A DNA stretch of 64,000 nt from Rhodoplanes sp963724735 (lineage in GTDB: Bacteria > Pseudomonadota > Alphaproteobacteria > Rhizobiales > Xanthobacteraceae), in contig CAVRVX010000030.1 of NCBI GenBank assembly GCA_963724735.1, positions 1-64,000 of the forward strand. Reading direction: 5' to 3'. Positions 52,501 to 61,564 of this stretch are shown here, piece after piece. The notes under the pieces were generated by a model that was not told the origin of the DNA, searched no databases, and saw only the letters and a list, made by a program, of their open reading frames with translations. Within the stretch, counting starts at the first letter, position 1. Each line of letters opens with the position of its first letter. Made by a program: the position numbers and the translations under genes.

Positions 52501-53079
52501 ATGGTCGTGCTCAACCGCATCTATACCCGTACCGGGGACGACGGGACGACCGCGCTTGGAACCGGCGAACGGCGCAAGAAATACGATCCGCGGATCGAGG
52601 CCTATGGCACCGTCGATGAGACGAACTCCGTCCTCGGGCTCGCGCGCCTGCATACCAAGGACGCCCCCGAGGTCGATGCGATGCTGGCGCGCATCCAGAA
52701 CGACCTGTTCGACCTCGGCGCCGATCTCTGCATGCCGGACAAGGGGAAGGGCCCCGGGGGCGCGCGGCTTAGCGTGACCGAGGCCCAGGTCAGCCGCCTC
52801 GAACAGGAGATCGACCGGCTGAACGCAGAACTCAAGCCGCTGCGCTCCTTTGTTCTCCCGGGCGGATCGGCCGGGGCGGCGGCGCTGCACCTTGCCCGCA
52901 CGGTCTGCCGCCGCGCCGAGCGGCTGATCGCCGAGCTTGCCGACTCGCCCGACGAAGAGGTCTCGGCGCCCGTCCTCAAATACGTCAATCGGCTGTCCGA
53001 TTTCCTGTTCGTCGCCGCCCGCTATCTCAACGACAAGGGGACGGCTGACGTGCTGTGGCAGCCCGGCCAGAACCGCTGA
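52501..53079 (+). CDS. ATP:cob(I)alamin adenosyltransferase (PduO type)
   Basis: 192-residue trimeric adenosyltransferase that makes adenosylcobalamin. Signatures: RIYTRTGDDGTTALGTGERRKKYDPRIEAYGTVDETNSVLGLARL (ATP-binding N-terminus), LRSFVLPGGSAGAAALHLARTVCRRAERL (the LPGG and RxxxRRAE blocks), and VLKYVNRLSDFLFVAARYLN. It would activate B12 for methylmalonyl-CoA and ethylmalonyl-CoA mutases, fitting mcd and cobST nearby. ATG at 52501 directly after GGGGTTGTC. Confidence 0.95.
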   Translation: MVVLNRIYTRTGDDGTTALGTGERRKKYDPRIEAYGTVDETNSVLGLARLHTKDAPEVDAMLARIQNDLFDLGADLCMPDKGKGPGGARLSVTEAQVSRLEQEIDRLNAELKPLRSFVLPGGSAGAAALHLARTVCRRAERLIAELADSPDEEVSAPVLKYVNRLSDFLFVAARYLNDKGTADVLWQPGQNR

Positions 53080-53275
53080 AGCTTCGCGGGAACAAGGCCG
53101 GACGCCGCCGCGGCTTGATCGACATCAAGGCGCTCCCGTCGTTAATCGGTGCTTTGAAAGGCCTCGCCAGCGTTTCCTGCCCAGGGCCGCGGGACAAGCC
53201 GCCATTCCGGCGCCAGCGCGTTGACAGGCAAAGACCCGAGCCATAGTTTGCGCGCCGCCGCGGGAGCAAAAAAGC

Positions 53276-54025
53276 ATGAAAGTCCTCGTCACCGTTAAGC
53301 GCGTTGTTGATTACAATGTGAAAATCCGAGTAAAGCCGGACGGAACCGGGGTCGAGCTCGCCAACGTCAAAATGTCCATGAATCCCTTCGACGAAATCGG
53401 CGTCGAGGAGGCGATCCGGCTCAAGGAGGCGGGCAAGGCGACCGAGATCGTCGCCGTCTCGATCGGCCCGGCGCAGGCGGCGGAAACGCTGCGCACGGCG
53501 CTCGCCATGGGGGCGGATCGCGGCATCCTGGTGAAGGTGGACGGCGTCATCGAGCCGCTCGCCGTCGCCAAGATCCTGAAGGGGGTGGTCGAGGCGGAGG
53601 CGCCGGAACTCGTGCTCCTCGGCAAGCAGGCGATCGACGACGATTGCAATCAGACCGGCCAGATGCTCGCGGCCCTGCTGAACTGGCCGCAGGGCACGTT
53701 CGCCTCCAAGCTTGTTATCGAGGGCGACGGCGTCCTGGTCACGCGCGAAGTCGACGGCGGCCTGCAGACGGTCAAGCTCAAATCGCCGGCGATCATCACC
53801 ACCGATCTGCGGCTGAACGAGCCGCGCTACGCCTCGCTCCCCAACATCATGAAGGCCAAGAAGAAGCCGATCGCGGAGAAAACGCCGGCCGATTACGGCG
53901 TCGATGTCGCCGCTCGCATCGAGGTGCTCAAGACGGTCGAGCCGCCCACGCGCAAGGCCGGGGTGAAAGTCGGCTCGGTCGCCGAGCTCGTGGGCAAACT
54001 CAAGAACGAAGCAGGAGTGCTGTGA
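53276..54025 (+). CDS. etfB: Electron transfer flavoprotein beta subunit
   Basis: 249-residue ETF beta: MKVLVTVKRVVDYNVKIRVK start, SMNPFDEIGVEEAIRLKEAG, VLLGKQAIDDDCNQTGQMLAALLNWPQGTFAS (the AMP/FAD-site signature), and KLKSPAIITTDLRLNEPRYASLPNIMKAKKKPI. Heterodimer with EtfA, it takes electrons from acyl-CoA dehydrogenases such as Mcd and passes them to ETF-ubiquinone oxidoreductase. Good site GGAGCAAAAAAGC before the ATG. Confidence 0.97.
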   Translation: MKVLVTVKRVVDYNVKIRVKPDGTGVELANVKMSMNPFDEIGVEEAIRLKEAGKATEIVAVSIGPAQAAETLRTALAMGADRGILVKVDGVIEPLAVAKILKGVVEAEAPELVLLGKQAIDDDCNQTGQMLAALLNWPQGTFASKLVIEGDGVLVTREVDGGLQTVKLKSPAIITTDLRLNEPRYASLPNIMKAKKKPIAEKTPADYGVDVAARIEVLKTVEPPTRKAGVKVGSVAELVGKLKNEAGVL

Positions 54026-54972
54026 TGGCGACCCTCCTCCTCGCGGAACATGCCAACACCGCCCTCAAGGACGCGACCAACAAGGCGCTCACCGCTGCGC
54101 GGGCGCTCGGCGGGGAGGTCCATATCCTTGTCGCCGGGAAAGGCTGCCGGCCGGCCGCGGAGGCCGCGGCCAAGCTCGATGGCGTCGCCAAGGTTTTGCT
54201 CGCCGACGACGCGCGTTACGAACATACGGTGGCGGAGCCGGTTGCCGCGTTGATCATTTCGCTTGCCGGCGGCTACGACGCGATCCTCGCGCCCGCCACC
54301 ACCACGGGCAAGAATATCATGCCCCGCGTCGCCGCTCTGCTCGACGTGATGCAGGTGTCGGACATCATCAAGGTGATCGCGCCGGATACGTTCGACCGGC
54401 TGATCTACGCCGGCAGCGCGGTGCAGACGGTGCGCTCGCGCGACGCCAAGAAGGTGATCACGGTGCGCACGTCCACCTTCCAGGCGACGGGGGAGGGAGG
54501 CGCCACGGCGCCGATCGAGCCGATCGCGCCGGCGACCGATCCCGGCCTGTCAAGCTTCGTCGGCGAGGAGCTCTCGCGGTCGGAGCGCCCGGAGCTGACC
54601 TCGGCCCGCATCATCATCTCCGGCGGCCGGGCGATGCAGAGCCGGGAGAACTTCACGAAATATATCGAGCCGGTCGCGGACAAGCTCGGCGCCGCCGTAG
54701 GCGCCTCGCGCGCGGCGGTCGATGCCGGCTATGCGCCCAACGACTGGCAGGTTGGCCAGACCGGCAAGGTGGTCGCCCCCGAGCTCTATGTCGCGGTCGG
54801 CATTTCCGGGGCGATCCAGCATCTTGCCGGCATGAAGGACTCCAAGGTCATCGTCGCCATCAACAAGGACGAGGAAGCGCCCATCTTCCAAGTGGCCGAT
54901 TACGGCCTCGTCGCCGACCTTTTCAAGGCGTTGCCCGAACTGACCGACGAGCTCGGCAAGCTCGGAAAGTGA
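54025..54972 (+). CDS. etfA: Electron transfer flavoprotein alpha subunit
   Basis: 315-residue ETF alpha. C-terminal FAD-binding domain is intact: ARIIISGGRAMQSRENFTKYIEPVADKLGAAVGASRAAVDAGYAPNDWQVGQTGKVVAPELYVAVGISGAIQHLAGMKDSKVIVAINKDEEAPIFQVADYGLVADLF. ATG at 54025 overlaps the etfB stop by one base (TGATG). Followed 131 bases later by the 3-hydroxybutyryl-CoA dehydrogenase gene. Confidence 0.97.
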   Translation: MATLLLAEHANTALKDATNKALTAARALGGEVHILVAGKGCRPAAEAAAKLDGVAKVLLADDARYEHTVAEPVAALIISLAGGYDAILAPATTTGKNIMPRVAALLDVMQVSDIIKVIAPDTFDRLIYAGSAVQTVRSRDAKKVITVRTSTFQATGEGGATAPIEPIAPATDPGLSSFVGEELSRSERPELTSARIIISGGRAMQSRENFTKYIEPVADKLGAAVGASRAAVDAGYAPNDWQVGQTGKVVAPELYVAVGISGAIQHLAGMKDSKVIVAINKDEEAPIFQVADYGLVADLFKALPELTDELGKLGK

Positions 54973-55103
54973 GTTGGGAGAAAGGATAAGGCACGCCGCC
55001 GTGGCGGCGGCGCACGATAGGCGGTATAAACGCACAACGGCCTTCGCTCTTCTGGCGCCGAAACCCCAGGCGCGCAGAGCGAAGCGGCATCGGACAGGAA
55101 CTC

Positions 55104-55985
55104 ATGACAAAAACGATCAAGAAGGTCGGCGTCATCGGCGCCGGGCACATGGGCAGCGGCATCGCCCATGTCTGCGCGCTCGCCGGCTTGGACGTCGTGC
55201 TCAACGACGTGTCGGCGGATCGCCTCAAGGCGGCGCTGGCGACGATCAATGGGAACATGGCGCGGCAGGTCAAGCGCAAGCGCATCACCGAGGAGCAGCG
55301 CAAGGAGAGCCTCAAGCGCATCGTCCCCGCCGAGTCGATCGAGGAGTTCGCGGACTGCGATTTCGTCATCGAGGCCGCCACCGAGAAGGAAGAGATCAAG
55401 CGCAAGATTTTCACCGAGCTGTGTCCCGTCCTGCGTTCGGATGCGATGATCGGTTCAAACAGCTCGTCGATCTCGATCACGCGGCTTGCCGCCGCCACCG
55501 ACCGGCCGGAAAAGTTCATCGGCGTCCACTTCATGAATCCGCCGGCGGTGATGGAGGTGGTGGAGCTGATCCGCGGCATCGCCACCGACGACAACACCTT
55601 CGTGACGGCGCGCGAATTCTGCGTCAATGTCGGCAAGACGGTCGCGGTCGCGGAAGACTTTCCGGCCTTCATCGTCAACCGCATTCTGATGCCGATGATC
55701 AACGAGGCGATCTATACGCTGTACGAAGGCGTCGGCACCGTCGAGGCGATCGATACGGCGATGCGGCTCGGCGCCCATCATCCGATGGGACCGTTGCAGC
55801 TTGCGGATTTCATCGGCCTCGACACCTGTCTGTCGGTCATGCAGATGCTGTACGAGGGCCTTGCCAATTCCAAGTATCGACCTTGCCCGCTGCTCGTGAA
55901 ATACGTCGAGGCCGGCTGGCTCGGCCGCAAGACGCAGCGCGGCTTTTACGATTATCGCGGCGACAAGCCCGTTCCGACGCGATAA
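55104..55985 (+). CDS. hbd: 3-hydroxybutyryl-CoA dehydrogenase
   Basis: 293-residue NAD(P)-dependent 3-hydroxyacyl-CoA dehydrogenase. Rossmann motif GAGHMGSG is at 12-19; catalytic His in FIGVHFMNPPAVMEVVELIRG and the Glu in that block; NRILMPMINEAIYTLYEGVG and MRLGAHHPMGPLQLADFIGLDTCL are typical of the short Hbd/PaaH-type. It interconverts acetoacetyl-CoA and 3-hydroxybutyryl-CoA, a step shared by PHB, butyrate and ethylmalonyl-CoA metabolism. Downstream of etfBA in the same direction, as in many alphaproteobacteria. Confidence 0.95.
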   Translation: MTKTIKKVGVIGAGHMGSGIAHVCALAGLDVVLNDVSADRLKAALATINGNMARQVKRKRITEEQRKESLKRIVPAESIEEFADCDFVIEAATEKEEIKRKIFTELCPVLRSDAMIGSNSSSISITRLAAATDRPEKFIGVHFMNPPAVMEVVELIRGIATDDNTFVTAREFCVNVGKTVAVAEDFPAFIVNRILMPMINEAIYTLYEGVGTVEAIDTAMRLGAHHPMGPLQLADFIGLDTCLSVMQMLYEGLANSKYRPCPLLVKYVEAGWLGRKTQRGFYDYRGDKPVPTR

Positions 55986-56124
55986 CGATCAGGGTTTCCG
56001 GGCCCGCGATGACGCCGGCCCGGAGTTCGGGCGCCGAGGCGGCTCGGCCGCATGACGGCCGGTGTGCACGGCCGTTAGCGTCGGCCGCATCGGAACGGAC
56101 CGCCCCGGCTTCGGGAGCGCATCG

Positions 56125-57753
56125 ATGCGCGTATTGAGTCTGCCCTTTTCGCTTCGACTGCTGCCATACACGATATCGCTTGCAGCGACTGCCATTTTGG
56201 TTGCGCTCGCCTTTCGGCTGCCGGGCCTATTCCCCTATCTCGTCGTCTTCATCGCCGCGTTCGCCGGCCTTGCCCTGCTCGGGACCGTCGATCTCCTCCA
56301 GACCAGGCACGCCATCCTGCGCAACTATCCGATTCTGGCTCATCTGCGCTTCCTGCTCGAAGAGATCAGGCCGGAAATGCGCCAATATTTCTTCGAGGAC
56401 GAAAAGCACGGACTGCCGTTCAGCCGCGACAAGCGGGCGGTGGTCTATCAGCGCGCCAAGCGGATGCTCGACAAGCGACCGTTCGGCACCCAATACGACG
56501 TCTATGCCGAAGGCTATGAGTGGTTGTGCCATTCGCTGGTGCCGCGACCGCTGGCGGAGACGCCGTTTCGCCTCACGATTGGCGGTCCCGATTGCGCGAA
56601 ACCCTATTCCGCCTCGGTGTTCAATATCTCCGCGATGAGCTTCGGCGCGCTCAGCGCGAACGCGATCCGCGCGCTCAACGGCGGCGCGAGGCAAGGCGGA
56701 TTTGCGCACGACACCGGGGAAGGCGGGGTGAGCCGCTATCATCGGGAAAACGGCGGCGACCTGATTTGGGAGATCGGCTCGGGCTATTTCGGCTGCCGCA
56801 GGCCGGACGGCTGTTTTTGTCCGGAGCACTTCGCTGAGACCGCGGCGCTCGACCAGATCAAGATGATAGAGGTCAAGCTGAGCCAGGGCGCGAAGCCTGG
56901 TCATGGCGGCGTCCTGCCGGCGGCGAAGGTGAGCGAGGAGATCGCCGCGGCGCGCGGCGTGCCGATGGGACAGGACTGCGTTTCCCCCGCCCGGCATTCG
57001 AGCTTCTCCACCCCGGTGGAATTCGTTTATTTCCTCGCTGAGCTACGTCGCCTGTCCGGCGGCAAGCCGGTCGGGTTCAAGCTGTGCGTCGGCCATCCAT
57101 GGGAGTTCCTGGCGATCTGCAAGGCCATGCTGGAGACGGGCATCTGCCCCGACTTCATCGTCGTGGACGGCAAGGAAGGCGGCACCGGCGCCGCGCCGAT
57201 GGAGTTCCTCGACCATCTCGGCCTGCCGCTGCGGGAGGGCCTGACCTTCGTGCACAATGCGCTGGTCGGGGCAGGGCTGCGCGATCGCATCAGGATCGGC
57301 GCCAGCGGAAAAATCGCCTCCGCCTTCGATATTGCGCGCGCGATGGCGCTCGGCGCCGACTGGTGCAACGCCGCCCGCGGCTTCATGTTCGCCCTCGGCT
57401 GCATCCAGTCGCAGAGCTGCCACACCGATCGTTGTCCGACCGGCGTTGCGACGCAGAACCTGACGCTGCAGCGCGCGCTCGTCGTGCCGAACAAGATCGA
57501 ACGCGTGGCGAGTTTCCACGCCCAAACCATGCACGCGCTCATCGAATTGACCGCAGCCGCCGGGCTCGATCATCCCAGCGAATTTAATCCGCATCAATTC
57601 TCGCGCCGCGTCTCGGCGAGCGAAGTGATGACCTTCGCTCAGCTGTATCCGCCGCTCGCGCCGGGTGAATTGCTCGAAGGCGCGCGCGATCCCCGGTTCC
57701 GCGAGGCCTGGCGAATGGCGAGCGCCACCGATTTTCGGCCGCTGGCTGCGTGA
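56125..57753 (+). CDS. FMN-binding glutamate synthase family protein with N-terminal membrane anchor
   Basis: 542-residue protein: two hydrophobic segments at about 10-55, then the GltS central/FMN domain (SVFNISAMSFGALSANAIRALNGGARQGGFAHDTGEGGVSRYHRENGGDLIWEIGSGYFGCR, EVKLSQGAKPGHGGVLPA, FIVVDGKEGGTGAAP, GASGKIASAFDIARAMALGADWCNAARGFMFALGC). The cysteine motif QSCHTDRCPTGVATQ can hold a [3Fe-4S] cluster. It lacks the glutaminase and the NADPH-binding subunit of true glutamate synthase, so electron donor and substrate are unknown. ATG at 56125 with CGGGAG upstream. Confidence 0.9.
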   Translation: MRVLSLPFSLRLLPYTISLAATAILVALAFRLPGLFPYLVVFIAAFAGLALLGTVDLLQTRHAILRNYPILAHLRFLLEEIRPEMRQYFFEDEKHGLPFSRDKRAVVYQRAKRMLDKRPFGTQYDVYAEGYEWLCHSLVPRPLAETPFRLTIGGPDCAKPYSASVFNISAMSFGALSANAIRALNGGARQGGFAHDTGEGGVSRYHRENGGDLIWEIGSGYFGCRRPDGCFCPEHFAETAALDQIKMIEVKLSQGAKPGHGGVLPAAKVSEEIAAARGVPMGQDCVSPARHSSFSTPVEFVYFLAELRRLSGGKPVGFKLCVGHPWEFLAICKAMLETGICPDFIVVDGKEGGTGAAPMEFLDHLGLPLREGLTFVHNALVGAGLRDRIRIGASGKIASAFDIARAMALGADWCNAARGFMFALGCIQSQSCHTDRCPTGVATQNLTLQRALVVPNKIERVASFHAQTMHALIELTAAAGLDHPSEFNPHQFSRRVSASEVMTFAQLYPPLAPGELLEGARDPRFREAWRMASATDFRPLAA

Positions 57754-57988
57754 TTTTTCGCGTTACTCGAACGGCAGCGCCGCCCTGGCGCATAACAGGC
57801 CCGGCGCCAATACCCGCGCCGGGCTCTTTTGGTCGCGAAAGTACAAGCCAGACCGGAAGCGGCTCCGGCGCCGAGCGGCTGCAGCCCCGCTTCTCCGCGG
57901 CAACAATACTCTGCGTCAATGTGACCGGCTGGCGGAACGAGTTATGCCTGCGTCGCCTGAATCTCGGTAGCACGCGAAGGAGTATGAG

Positions 57989-58165
57989 ATGAAAAAGGTA
58001 ACGATTGGAATCGTCGCCGCGGCTACTCTCCTGAGCGCGGCGCCTGGGTTCGCGATCGACGTCGATGTCGATCCCGATGGCAATAGGGCTGACTGCCGGA
58101 GGATGATCGTTGAAATGCCAGACGGCTCAACGGTCGTGCTGTACCGCTGCGAACAGCAACCCTGA
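57989..58165 (+). CDS. Small secreted two-cysteine protein (58 aa)
   Basis: MKKVTIGIVAAATLLSAAPGF followed by AIDVDVDPDGNRADCRRM... and ...VVLYRCEQQP: a signal peptide with cleavage near residue 22 and a mature part of about 36 residues with two cysteines that could form one disulfide. AAGGAG lies seven bases before the ATG. No family recognised. Confidence 0.75.
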   Translation: MKKVTIGIVAAATLLSAAPGFAIDVDVDPDGNRADCRRMIVEMPDGSTVVLYRCEQQP

Positions 58166-58537
58166 CCATGAATAGAACGATGAACAGCCCCGGGCTGGGT
58201 ACGCGGCGGGGGTCATTTGTCTTTCAAGGCGTGACGCGCTTGCTCGCGTGACGCCGCGAAGGTAGCGGCGGTCGCGAAGGGGAAACGCGGGAACGATTCG
58301 CGGGGCGCAGTATTTCAACTTGAAAGAGGCGCGAGAGCGCGAGCCTCTTTCCGGCGGGCCTTGGGACAGGTCCTCGTAAAAGGCAGCGAGCCCGGGTTTG
58401 CCGCCGTCGCCATTTGGCCATGGTACGTCTTTCGGTCCTGTCCCGGAGGTGCGGGCCGAGCAGAGTCCCTTTGCAGCCATTACCAAACCAACAAGCCGCC
58501 GGCAATTCGGCTGGGAAGTCCAATGAGGAGGTTGGAG
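58166..58537. other. Intergenic DNA with hairpins
   Basis: 372 bases without a convincing gene. It contains a hairpin with 9-base arms GAAAGAGGC / GCCTCTTTC (58322-58330, 58343-58351) around a GCGC-rich loop, and a smaller inverted pair GCGTGACGC...GCGTCACGC-like (58230-58257). A small RNA is possible, not shown. Confidence 0.45.
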
Positions 58538-58885
58538 ATGGACGAACGTAATGACCAAATTAAGCAAGGCGTCGTGGAAGGGGTTGAGGTGATCCAATCC
58601 GGCGCTGCTGCAGGACACGAAGTAATGCAAGTGTTCGCTTCCTCCGTCGCGCGGCGAGTGCCCGATGTAAGAATTGAGGAATTACACAGTATGGTCACCG
58701 CGATGCTGGAGGAAGTACAGCGCAACTATGAACGTGCTAATAAAACGAATGAATACTCTATGAAGTTCGCCGAACCAAACAGGTCGAACGAAGCCGTGCG
58801 AAAAATACTCGAACGCGGGCGGGCTGTCGCACGCCGGTGGCCGGAAGACTCTGCAGCACGAATGCGAACGCGGCGCGCGGGCTAG
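58538..58885 (+). CDS. Small helical protein, possibly frameshifted phasin-like
   Basis: 115 residues: MDERNDQIKQGVVEGVEVIQ..., RIEELHSMVTAMLEEVQRNYERANKTNEYSMKF..., ending in an Arg-rich tail. Predicted mostly alpha-helical and soluble; no family recognised. GAGGAGGTTGGAG precedes ATG 58538. Another frame just past 58836 (GRKTLQHECERGARARSAKG ... MVSMLKDSTFAMQGFIASVQKIGH, stop 58985) reads like a natural helical C-terminus, so a single-base indel near 58836 may have changed the end. Confidence 0.6.
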   Translation: MDERNDQIKQGVVEGVEVIQSGAAAGHEVMQVFASSVARRVPDVRIEELHSMVTAMLEEVQRNYERANKTNEYSMKFAEPNRSNEAVRKILERGRAVARRWPEDSAARMRTRRAG

Positions 58886-59081
58886 ATCCGCGAAAGGGGC
58901 CCTTCGCAAGATGGTCTCAATGCTGAAAGACAGCACCTTCGCGATGCAGGGCTTTATCGCATCGGTCCAAAAGATCGGACACTAAAAGATCCCGCGTATG
59001 GCACCGCCGCGGCACTCACTGGCCAACTTGACGTGCGCGAACATCAGCGAATGTTGCCAGGGCTGACACAAGGAGGCGAGC

Positions 59082-59552
59082 TTGAACGACGTTCAGACCA
59101 TGCTGTCCCACAAAGATACCACCGTATTCACCGTCGGGCCGACGGCTTCGATCGAATGTGCGTCCAAGTCTCTGGCCGATCACGACATCGGGACGCTGAT
59201 CGTGAGCGACGCAGAAGGCCGGACTGTCGGCATCATCTCGGAACGCGACATCGTGCGCGCGCTGAGCGCGAAGGGAGGCGCAGCGCTCGAAGCCCCGGTC
59301 GCCGAAGTCATGACGCGCAAGGTCATGGCCTGCAGCCGCCAGGACAAGTTGGCCGACGTGATGGAGAAGATGGCCGAAGGCAGGATACGGCACCTTCCCG
59401 TGACCGAAAACGAGCAACTCGTCGGCATCGTCTCGATCCGCGATGTGGTCAGATCGCGCCGCGAGGAAATGAGGCAGGAAGCAAACGCATCGCAGGAATA
59501 CATCAGGAAATTGGACGATCTCCTGCGTCAAATTCAGCTTATGTGCCTATGA
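59082..59552 (+). CDS. CBS-domain protein
   Basis: 156-residue cytoplasmic protein made of a pair of CBS motifs: VFTVGPTASIECASKSLADHDIGTLIVSDAEGRTVGIISERDIVRAL (first) and VMTRKVMACSRQDKLADVMEKMAEGRIRHLPVTENEQLVGIVSIRDVV (second). Such pairs bind adenine nucleotides and act as energy-state sensors. TTG at 59082 is used as start with GGAGG eight bases upstream. Stand-alone CBS-pair proteins of this kind are abundant in Rhizobiales. Confidence 0.9.
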   Translation: MNDVQTMLSHKDTTVFTVGPTASIECASKSLADHDIGTLIVSDAEGRTVGIISERDIVRALSAKGGAALEAPVAEVMTRKVMACSRQDKLADVMEKMAEGRIRHLPVTENEQLVGIVSIRDVVRSRREEMRQEANASQEYIRKLDDLLRQIQLMCL

Positions 59553-59870
59553 GAAAACCCCTGGATGCGCCCCGCGATTTCTCTTCCTCCTCTGTCGACG
59601 GCATTTACCGGCTCGCGCCGACCGTCGACCGTGATGTGATCGCTGCTAGAGCGAATTCCGTTCCAATGGAATCGGACTTCGCTCCAGTTATCCTTTCGTG
59701 ATCGCATTTTCTGCGGCGAACCGGTTTCCACTTCGCCGGAAAATGCTCTAATGGCTGCATGTATTGCGGCGAACGCTTCGGCGACCCGCGGCGCGATCCC
59801 CGGCATGGTACGGCACTCCGCCGCGGGCGACCGCGCAAGCCGGACTTGTCGCGGCGGCGTCACAATATAG
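59553..59870. other. Intergenic DNA holding dispersed repeats
   Basis: 318 bases with no gene of their own. Two repeat modules lie in it: 59649-59684 (palindromic) and 59700-59752 (GCGGCGAACCGG... CCGGAAAATGCTCTA). Confidence 0.6.
59649..59684. repeat. Palindromic dispersed repeat, inverted copy of 13171-13204
   Basis: Starts GAGCGAATTCCGTTCCAATG and ends GACTTCGCTC. Its reverse complement aligns with the 13171 copy through CCGA-TCCA-TGGAACGGAA. Same hairpin geometry in both. Confidence 0.65.
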
Positions 59871-60260
59871 TTAGGACTTCTTTTTGCCGTCCGGACCAAA
59901 TTGCTGGAGGTAACTCCACAAGTCGTCGGCCTCTTTTTCGTTCTTGATGCCGGGAAAGACCATCTTCGTCCCCGGGATCTTCGCCTTGGGGTCCTTGATG
60001 TATTCCTTGAACACCGCCTCGCTCCAGACGATCCCCGAATCTTTGTTGGCGGGCGAGTAGTTATACCCCGTGGCTTGACCGGAGTGGCGCCCGTCGATCC
60101 CGTTCAGTTCGGGGCCGACCTTGTTCTTGGCGGTCTCGCCGACGTCGTGGCAGGGGGCGCATTTCTTGAACACGGTCTGGCCGGCCGCCACATCGCCGGC
60201 GAGCGCGATTCCGCTCGACGCGGCCAGGGAAAGGGCAGAAATCATCAGTTTTTTCAGCAT
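59871..60260 (-). CDS. Soluble class I c-type cytochrome
   Basis: 129-residue periplasmic electron carrier with signal peptide (MISALSLAASSGIALAGD). Heme attachment C34xxC37H38 in KKCAPCHDVG; axial Met100 in IPGTKMVFPGI; the GPELNGIDGRHSGQATGYNYS and EADDLWSYLQQF blocks are those of cytochrome c2/c550. It may serve cytochrome oxidase. Single gene, no operon partner. Confidence 0.93.
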   Translation of the reverse strand: MLKKLMISALSLAASSGIALAGDVAAGQTVFKKCAPCHDVGETAKNKVGPELNGIDGRHSGQATGYNYSPANKDSGIVWSEAVFKEYIKDPKAKIPGTKMVFPGIKNEKEADDLWSYLQQFGPDGKKKS

Positions 60261-60647
60261 GCTGCAACGTCCTTCTGCTCGCTTATGTAATTTTTAAACT
60301 CAGCCGGCCGCGGGGGGCTAACGCAGGGTCGGTGAGGGGTCAATGCGGATGAGCGCGCAACGCCTGTGCCAACGAGCGTCGTGCGTCTCGAATGACGTCA
60401 AAACCACGCTTCGAGCCGCCCGGCAAGAGCGATCGTGGTCGCGGATTTCATCAAGCAATCGCTCATGATCGCTCCTGTGCGCGGCGAGCGGTCATAGCCG
60501 CGCTCCCGCATGAAGCGTTCTTCCGGCGCGAGATGCGCCGAAGACCCCTTGCACAGGCCGCCGAAGAAGCTTTCCACCGAGCCGCGCGAACCGCCCTGCT
60601 CCACTCGTGCGCCGCGACCGGCGCGGATTGGGCGTCACGAACCGCGC
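60261..60647. other. Gene-poor intergenic stretch
   Basis: 387 bases. A minus-strand frame at 60398-60604 (ending MSDCLMKSATTIALAGRLEAWF) is short, lacks a clear ribosome site at its first Met, and has no family; it may be a decayed or tiny gene. Nothing else seen. Confidence 0.35.
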
Positions 60648-61340
60648 TCAGAGCTGCGACGCCAGGTGCTCCAATCCCATCAGATGCGCGATCATGCGCA
60701 GCTCATCCTTCTGCTCCTCGCGCAATTTTTTTACGAAGGGGACGAGTGCGCTTATCAGGTTTTCAACTCCTTTCGGATCGAGCGTCGCCGTCTTGTGGTC
60801 CAGCTTGTCGCGGCTGCCGCGCCAGGCGACGGTCCGCAACGCCGCCTCCACCGAGGGCCAGAGCTGCTGCTGCTCGGGAGTGAGCTTGAGCCGCTCTTTG
60901 ATGCTGGCGATTTGCGCATCGTTCAGCAGATTGAGAGTGCGGCTGGGCGCACGCGGACCCGGCATCGCGGCTAAACCGTTGTCCCGTTCGAAGCGGGGCG
61001 CCAGCGTTTCGGACGCAGGCAAACTCGCCAAGTCCTGCTGCGCCTGGTCGAAAAGAAGCGCCGACGAGAGCCAGTCGAGCGGGTTCGCTGGGGCGGAAGC
61101 TTGGCGCGGGAGCGCGCGCGAGAGAATAAACGCCGCAGCCGACATGGGAGTCCGTGCGACCCACTCGGCGGGAAACCGGAAAGTGACGGCCGCCGCAGGC
61201 GAAAGCTCGGCCATGTCCGTTGGGCGGTTGTGCGCGGAGCCGACGCTCCAGACCCATACGAAGCTCAGCGCGGCAGCCGCTGCAACGAACGCAAGCCACG
61301 TCAAACGGCGTCTGCTTGTGAGCCCGAAGACGAGCCGCAT
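60648..61340 (-). CDS. Spy/LTXXQ-like anchored periplasmic protein
   Basis: 230-residue protein with one N-terminal membrane helix (LTWLAFVAAAAALSFVWVWSV). C-terminal region is like Spy/CpxP (LTXXQ) proteins: LNLLNDAQIASIKERLKLTPEQQQLWPSVEAALRTVAW, where LTPEQ is the hallmark, then FVKKLREEQKDELRMIAHLMGLEHLASQL. Such proteins are periplasmic chaperone-like stress factors. ATG at 61340 with GGGGACAAGGA upstream. A longer open frame to 61523 is judged non-coding. Confidence 0.75.
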   Translation of the reverse strand: MRLVFGLTSRRRLTWLAFVAAAAALSFVWVWSVGSAHNRPTDMAELSPAAAVTFRFPAEWVARTPMSAAAFILSRALPRQASAPANPLDWLSSALLFDQAQQDLASLPASETLAPRFERDNGLAAMPGPRAPSRTLNLLNDAQIASIKERLKLTPEQQQLWPSVEAALRTVAWRGSRDKLDHKTATLDPKGVENLISALVPFVKKLREEQKDELRMIAHLMGLEHLASQL

Positions 61341-61564
61341 TCCTTGTCCCCACACGCACGTATCGCACTTATAAGCGTCCGACCGGATGGCGGTCAATTT
61401 GTGGCCGACGGCTGTCTCAAGCTGTCGCGGCAAACGACAATCGCTAGAAATAACAGTCTGTTGGCTGACATGTCGGAAGACGTCGGGACCTCCGTTTTCC
61501 GAGCGGATTTGCTGCCTCGACAAAGTCTGTTAGGGCCTCGCCTGCGATTTTCATCGAAGGATGT

